A stretch of DNA of 34,663 nucleotides from Patulibacter sp. (GTDB lineage: Bacteria > Actinomycetota > Thermoleophilia > Solirubrobacterales > Solirubrobacteraceae), in the NCBI RefSeq assembly GCF_030655195.1, contig NZ_JAURWA010000062.1:1-34663 (forward strand). Direction: 5' to 3'. The translations under genes were made by a program, and so were the position numbers. How positions within the stretch are numbered: position 1 is the stretch's first letter; each line of letters opens with the position of its first letter. A model generated the notes under the pieces. The model was not told where the DNA came from. It saw nothing but the letters and a program-made list of their open reading frames with translations, and did not search any database. Of this stretch, positions 31,968 through 34,663 are shown one piece after another.

Positions 31968-33131
31968 TCAGGGCGCCAGGACGCCCGCGAGCACGGCGAG
32001 GGCCACCGCCGCGCGGTCCCGCAGGGTGCCGGCGTCGAGGTGCTCGTCGACGGCGTGCGCGCCCCCGCCCAGCGGCCCGAGACCGTCGATCGCCACGCGG
32101 GTCCACGAGGCCAGGTGGCTGGCGTCCGACGCGCCGCCGCGGCCCGACGCGACGATCGGTCGTCCGAGCAGCTCTCCGGCGCGGGCCAGGACCGGCGCGG
32201 CGGCCTCGCGGTGGTCCATCCCCGGCCAGACGCGGCTGAAGCGGGCCTCGAGCGCGACGTCGAACTTCTCGTTCGGGATGCTCGCGAGGACCTGCTCGAG
32301 CGCGTCGATCTCCCCGGCCCGCACGTCGACGATCAGCTCGCCGTCGTCCGGGACGACGTTCAGCGCGGTGCCGCTGCGCATCATCGTCGGGACGACGCTC
32401 AGCTCCTGTCGGCCCCGCGGGTCGTGCACGGCGGTGAGGTCGAGGGCCACCCGCGCCAGGGCCGCCAGCGCGTTGCGCCCGTCGTCGGGACGGGAGCCCG
32501 CGTGGGCGGAGCGGCCCGCCGCACGGACGACGATCGCCGCGGCGGCCTTGCGCCGCACCACGACGGCCTCGTCGCCGTCGGCCGTCCGCTCACCGCCCTC
32601 GAAGCAGAGGCAGGCGTCCCAGCCGTCGAAGCGGGGGCCGTGGACGAACTCCTCCGTCCGCCACTCCTCGTCCGCGACGAGCAGCAGCACGACCTCCGAG
32701 AACAGCTCGCGCGCGCCCGGGACCGTGGCCGCAGCGTTCAGGACCCCGACCGCCAGCGCGTCGCCGCCCTTCATGTCGAACGTGCCCGGGCCGGTCCAGC
32801 GGTCGCCGTCGCGCTCCAGCGGGCGATGCCGGTCGTGGGGGATCACCGTGTCGAGGTGGCCGAGCAGCACGATCCGGGCGCTCCCGGTGCCCCGCACCCG
32901 GACGAGCAGGTCCGGTGCGCTGCCGGTCGTCGAGCAGGGGATCCGCTCGATCTCGGCGTCCGCGGGCACGGCGGCCGCGACGAGCTCGACGCACCGCTCG
33001 AGACCGGGGTGGTCGCCCGACGGCGAGGAGACCGCGACGAGCGGCTCGATCAACGCCATGGCGTCGGCGGCGACGGCGTCCGCGGCGGCCAGGAGCGCCG
33101 CGACGGTGGGGTCCTCGACGGGGGCGGCCAT
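31968..33131 (-). CDS. M20-family metallopeptidase, carboxypeptidase G2-like
   Basis: 387 aa. Zinc and catalytic motifs of M20/M28-clan hydrolases: LLGHLDTVIPHD (His and Asp), GPGTFDMKGGDALAVGVL (bridging Asp), VADEEWRTEEF (Glu pair) and GGAHAVDEHLDAG (C-terminal His). The dimerisation domain holds GRSAHAGSRPDDGRNA. The motif order and GTFDMKGG match the glutamate carboxypeptidase (CPG2) branch better than DapE or ArgE, but the substrate is uncertain. No signal peptide, so cytosolic. The start lies on ATG 33131 with AAGGTG 5 nt upstream and GAAGGT overlapping it as a weak -10, so the initiation mode is unclear. Confidence 0.9.
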   Translation of the reverse strand: MAAPVEDPTVAALLAAADAVAADAMALIEPLVAVSSPSGDHPGLERCVELVAAAVPADAEIERIPCSTTGSAPDLLVRVRGTGSARIVLLGHLDTVIPHDRHRPLERDGDRWTGPGTFDMKGGDALAVGVLNAAATVPGARELFSEVVLLLVADEEWRTEEFVHGPRFDGWDACLCFEGGERTADGDEAVVVRRKAAAAIVVRAAGRSAHAGSRPDDGRNALAALARVALDLTAVHDPRGRQELSVVPTMMRSGTALNVVPDDGELIVDVRAGEIDALEQVLASIPNEKFDVALEARFSRVWPGMDHREAAAPVLARAGELLGRPIVASGRGGASDASHLASWTRVAIDGLGPLGGGAHAVDEHLDAGTLRDRAAVALAVLAGVLAP

Positions 33132-33183
33132 GCCGTCACCTTCGCACGGGCGGTCCGCCGGGCGCCGTGCCGCGGGCGGTAGC

Positions 33184-33203
33184 GCGGCGGGCCGTCCCGC
33201 CGC
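33184..33203 (-). terminator. Stem-loop after the GH5 gene
   Basis: GCGGCGGG-ccgt-CCCGCCGC, a perfect 8-bp stem with a 4-nt loop, lies 30 nt beyond the stop on the minus strand, in the short gap before the M20 peptidase start. Confidence 0.4.
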
Positions 33204-33233
33204 GGGCGATCGTGCCGCGGGCGGGCCGACCGC

Positions 33234-34663
33234 TCAGGGGCGCAGGCGCAGGGTGTGGGTGCCGCGGGGGACCGTGAGGCGGATCCGGCGACCGCCGAGG
33301 ACCGCTCCGGGGACCGCGACCTTCGCCCCCGCGGAGCGCACCCGGGCGGCGGCCCGCGGCGCGGCGCCGTCGAGCGTGAGCACCGGTGCCCGTCCCCGAC
33401 CGGCGGCAGCGCCCTTCGCCACGCCGTTCCAGAGCTCCACGACGCCCGCGCCGCGGGTCACGACCGTCAGCGTCGTGCCGTCGTACCCGTGGGAGACCAC
33501 CCGGGGGGCGGCGGCGACCAGTCGCGGTCGGCCGAGGTCCGTCGCGAGCGCGCCGTCGGGCTGCAGCGCCCCGCTGGGCTGCAGGACGCCCCAGCCGTAG
33601 TCCTTCGACGGGTGCTGCTTCCAGACCCAGACGATGCCGCCGGTCAGCGTGCGGTCCTGGTCGCCCAGCCCGGCCTGGCGGTAGGACTCCCACGGACCGC
33701 CGCGCGCCCCGGCGAACTCGCCGACCACGGCGGCCGCACCGAACCCCCGGGCCCGGGAGACCACGCCGTCGTAGGCGGCGCGCAGGCGGGCACCGGTCCC
33801 GGCGTCGGGGGCCCGGTCGTAGACGTCGTCGTAGACGTGCGGCGCGTAGACCAGGTCGTCGTCGCCGCTGAACCGCGCGACGCCGGTGCCGGTGCTGTCG
33901 AACCAGATCGGGGCCGTGGACCCGGCGGCGCGCAGGCGGGTGATCAGCGTCTTGTACATCGGCCACAGCTCGCGCGCGGCCCAGCCCTCGGGCAGGTTCG
34001 GCTCCGGGCTGCGCGGCTCGTTGTAGAGCTCGATGCCGGCGTAGGCCGGACCGAGCTCCTTCCCCGTCGCGGCGACGGCCTCGACGGCCTCGGCGTAGTG
34101 CGTCTGCAACGGCTTGCCGGCGACGACGCGGTTCTTCCACAGCGCGCTCGCGGCGGTCGCGGCGCAGGCCGTCTGGTAGTAGCCCCCGAAGCCCAGCGCG
34201 CCGCCCAGCCGCGAGTCGCACGAGGCGCTGCCGGTGTCGACGGCCCACTTCGGCGCCCCGTCGGCCTCGGTGTCCAGCGGCTGACCGAGGTTTGCGGCGT
34301 AGCGGTCGTGGTGCATGTCCAGCAGCACGTAGATGCCGCGGTTCGCGAAGACCCGGGCGGCCCGCTCGACGTCGGCGAGATACGCCTGGTCGATGATCCC
34401 GGGCGCGGGCTGGACCTTCGACCACGAGACGCCGAGGCGCACGACGTTCAGCCCCAGGGCCGCGGCCTGCGCGCCGTCGGCCGGGGTGACGCCGACGACG
34501 GAGTGGACGCCGCCGTAGTCCAGGAGGCCGATGACGTTGGCGCCGCGGAGCACGACCCGGCGGCCCGAGGCCGTCCGCAGCGTGCGCTCGCCACCGGGGT
34601 CGACGCGGACCCGCAGGGCGTCCCGCCGCCCGATGACGCCGGGGGCGTCGGCCCGGGCGGCCG
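33234..34663 (-). CDS. GH5-family glycoside hydrolase (N-terminus outside window)
   Basis: At least 475 codons; the frame is open to the window edge, so the true start is beyond 34663. The internal GTG at 34553 is not the start: upstream codons read SGRRVVLRGANVIG, the usual GH5 beginning. (beta/alpha)8-barrel features: LRGANVIGLL, LGLNVVRLGVSW, YVLLDMHHDRYA, general acid/base Glu in IELYNEPRSPEP (codon 34017-34019) and nucleophile Glu in VVGEFAGA (codon 33717-33719). The C-terminal about 120 residues form a beta-rich domain. The arrangement resembles endoglycoceramidase/cellulase-type members. The substrate cannot be fixed. A signal peptide, if present, is outside the window. Confidence 0.88.
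   Translation of the reverse strand, partial: AARADAPGVIGRRDALRVRVDPGGERTLRTASGRRVVLRGANVIGLLDYGGVHSVVGVTPADGAQAAALGLNVVRLGVSWSKVQPAPGIIDQAYLADVERAARVFANRGIYVLLDMHHDRYAANLGQPLDTEADGAPKWAVDTGSASCDSRLGGALGFGGYYQTACAATAASALWKNRVVAGKPLQTHYAEAVEAVAATGKELGPAYAGIELYNEPRSPEPNLPEGWAARELWPMYKTLITRLRAAGSTAPIWFDSTGTGVARFSGDDDLVYAPHVYDDVYDRAPDAGTGARLRAAYDGVVSRARGFGAAAVVGEFAGARGGPWESYRQAGLGDQDRTLTGGIVWVWKQHPSKDYGWGVLQPSGALQPDGALATDLGRPRLVAAAPRVVSHGYDGTTLTVVTRGAGVVELWNGVAKGAAAGRGRAPVLTLDGAAPRAAARVRSAGAKVAVPGAVLGGRRIRLTVPRGTHTLRLRP

Noticed and set aside
34551..34553. GTG as the start of the GH5 gene
   Set aside because: The frame continues open to the window edge and encodes the expected SGRRVVLRGAN beginning upstream.

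Overview
The window is 34.7 kb of very GC-rich, densely coding chromosomal DNA, by eye well above 70% GC. The gene set points to an actinobacterium: OpcA beside glucose-6-phosphate dehydrogenase, tandem Get3/ArsA-like ATPases, a c-di-AMP (ydaO-type) riboswitch on a cell-wall protein gene, a short 6-phosphogluconate dehydrogenase and many leaderless-looking starts. A deep-branching group such as Thermoleophilia (Solirubrobacterales relatives) fits best, but the genus cannot be fixed from the sequence alone. I see no transposase, integrase, phage gene, CRISPR array, tRNA or rRNA.

Layout. 1-6.1 kb: end of one ArsA-like ATPase and a complete second one (+), an unrecognised 637-aa protein (-) divergent from a Fur-family regulator (+), a Tat-exported Zn amidase (-) and an HxlR-type regulator (-). 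6.2-9.7 kb: a lone PilT-type ATPase (-), the principal-type sigma factor (-) with a palindrome in its leader, and a Lys/Ala/Pro-rich basic protein (+). 9.8-12.8 kb: c-di-AMP riboswitch plus RlpA-like secreted protein (+), class II fructose bisphosphatase glpX (+), and an unrecognised membrane-anchored protein (-). 12.9-13.8 kb: an NAD(P)-binding SDR-type protein (-). 13.9-23.5 kb: an eight-gene carbon operon (+): ROK sugar kinase, pgi, gnd, zwf, opcA, a GH15 glucosidase/trehalase, pgl and a histidine phosphatase. 23.6-29.9 kb: SDR dehydrogenase (+), then wecB, pfkA, a lipoprotein, a membrane-anchored zincin, an acyl-CoA dehydrogenase and a second Fur-family regulator (all -). 29.9-34.7 kb: rhodanese and a YGSN-motif protein (+), a LOG-family protein, an M20 peptidase and a truncated GH5 glycoside hydrolase (all -).

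How it works together. The central operon, read as a pathway, releases glucose from an alpha-glucan or trehalose (GH15), phosphorylates it (ROK kinase), and sends glucose-6-phosphate either to fructose-6-phosphate (pgi) or through the oxidative pentose phosphate pathway (zwf/opcA, pgl, gnd). glpX and pfkA, the opposing enzymes of the fructose-6-phosphate/fructose-1,6-bisphosphate step, lie on either side of it. Cell-envelope functions (amidase, RlpA, WecB, lipoprotein) are scattered around this core.

The most striking unlisted structure is a repeated start-site signature. Eleven genes on both strands have a TANNNT hexamer exactly 6 or 7 nt before the start codon and no visible ribosome binding site, as expected for leaderless mRNAs. 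Other points of interest are a phosphofructokinase with two altered active-site positions, a ROK kinase without the family's zinc cysteines, and several inverted repeats in regulatory regions.
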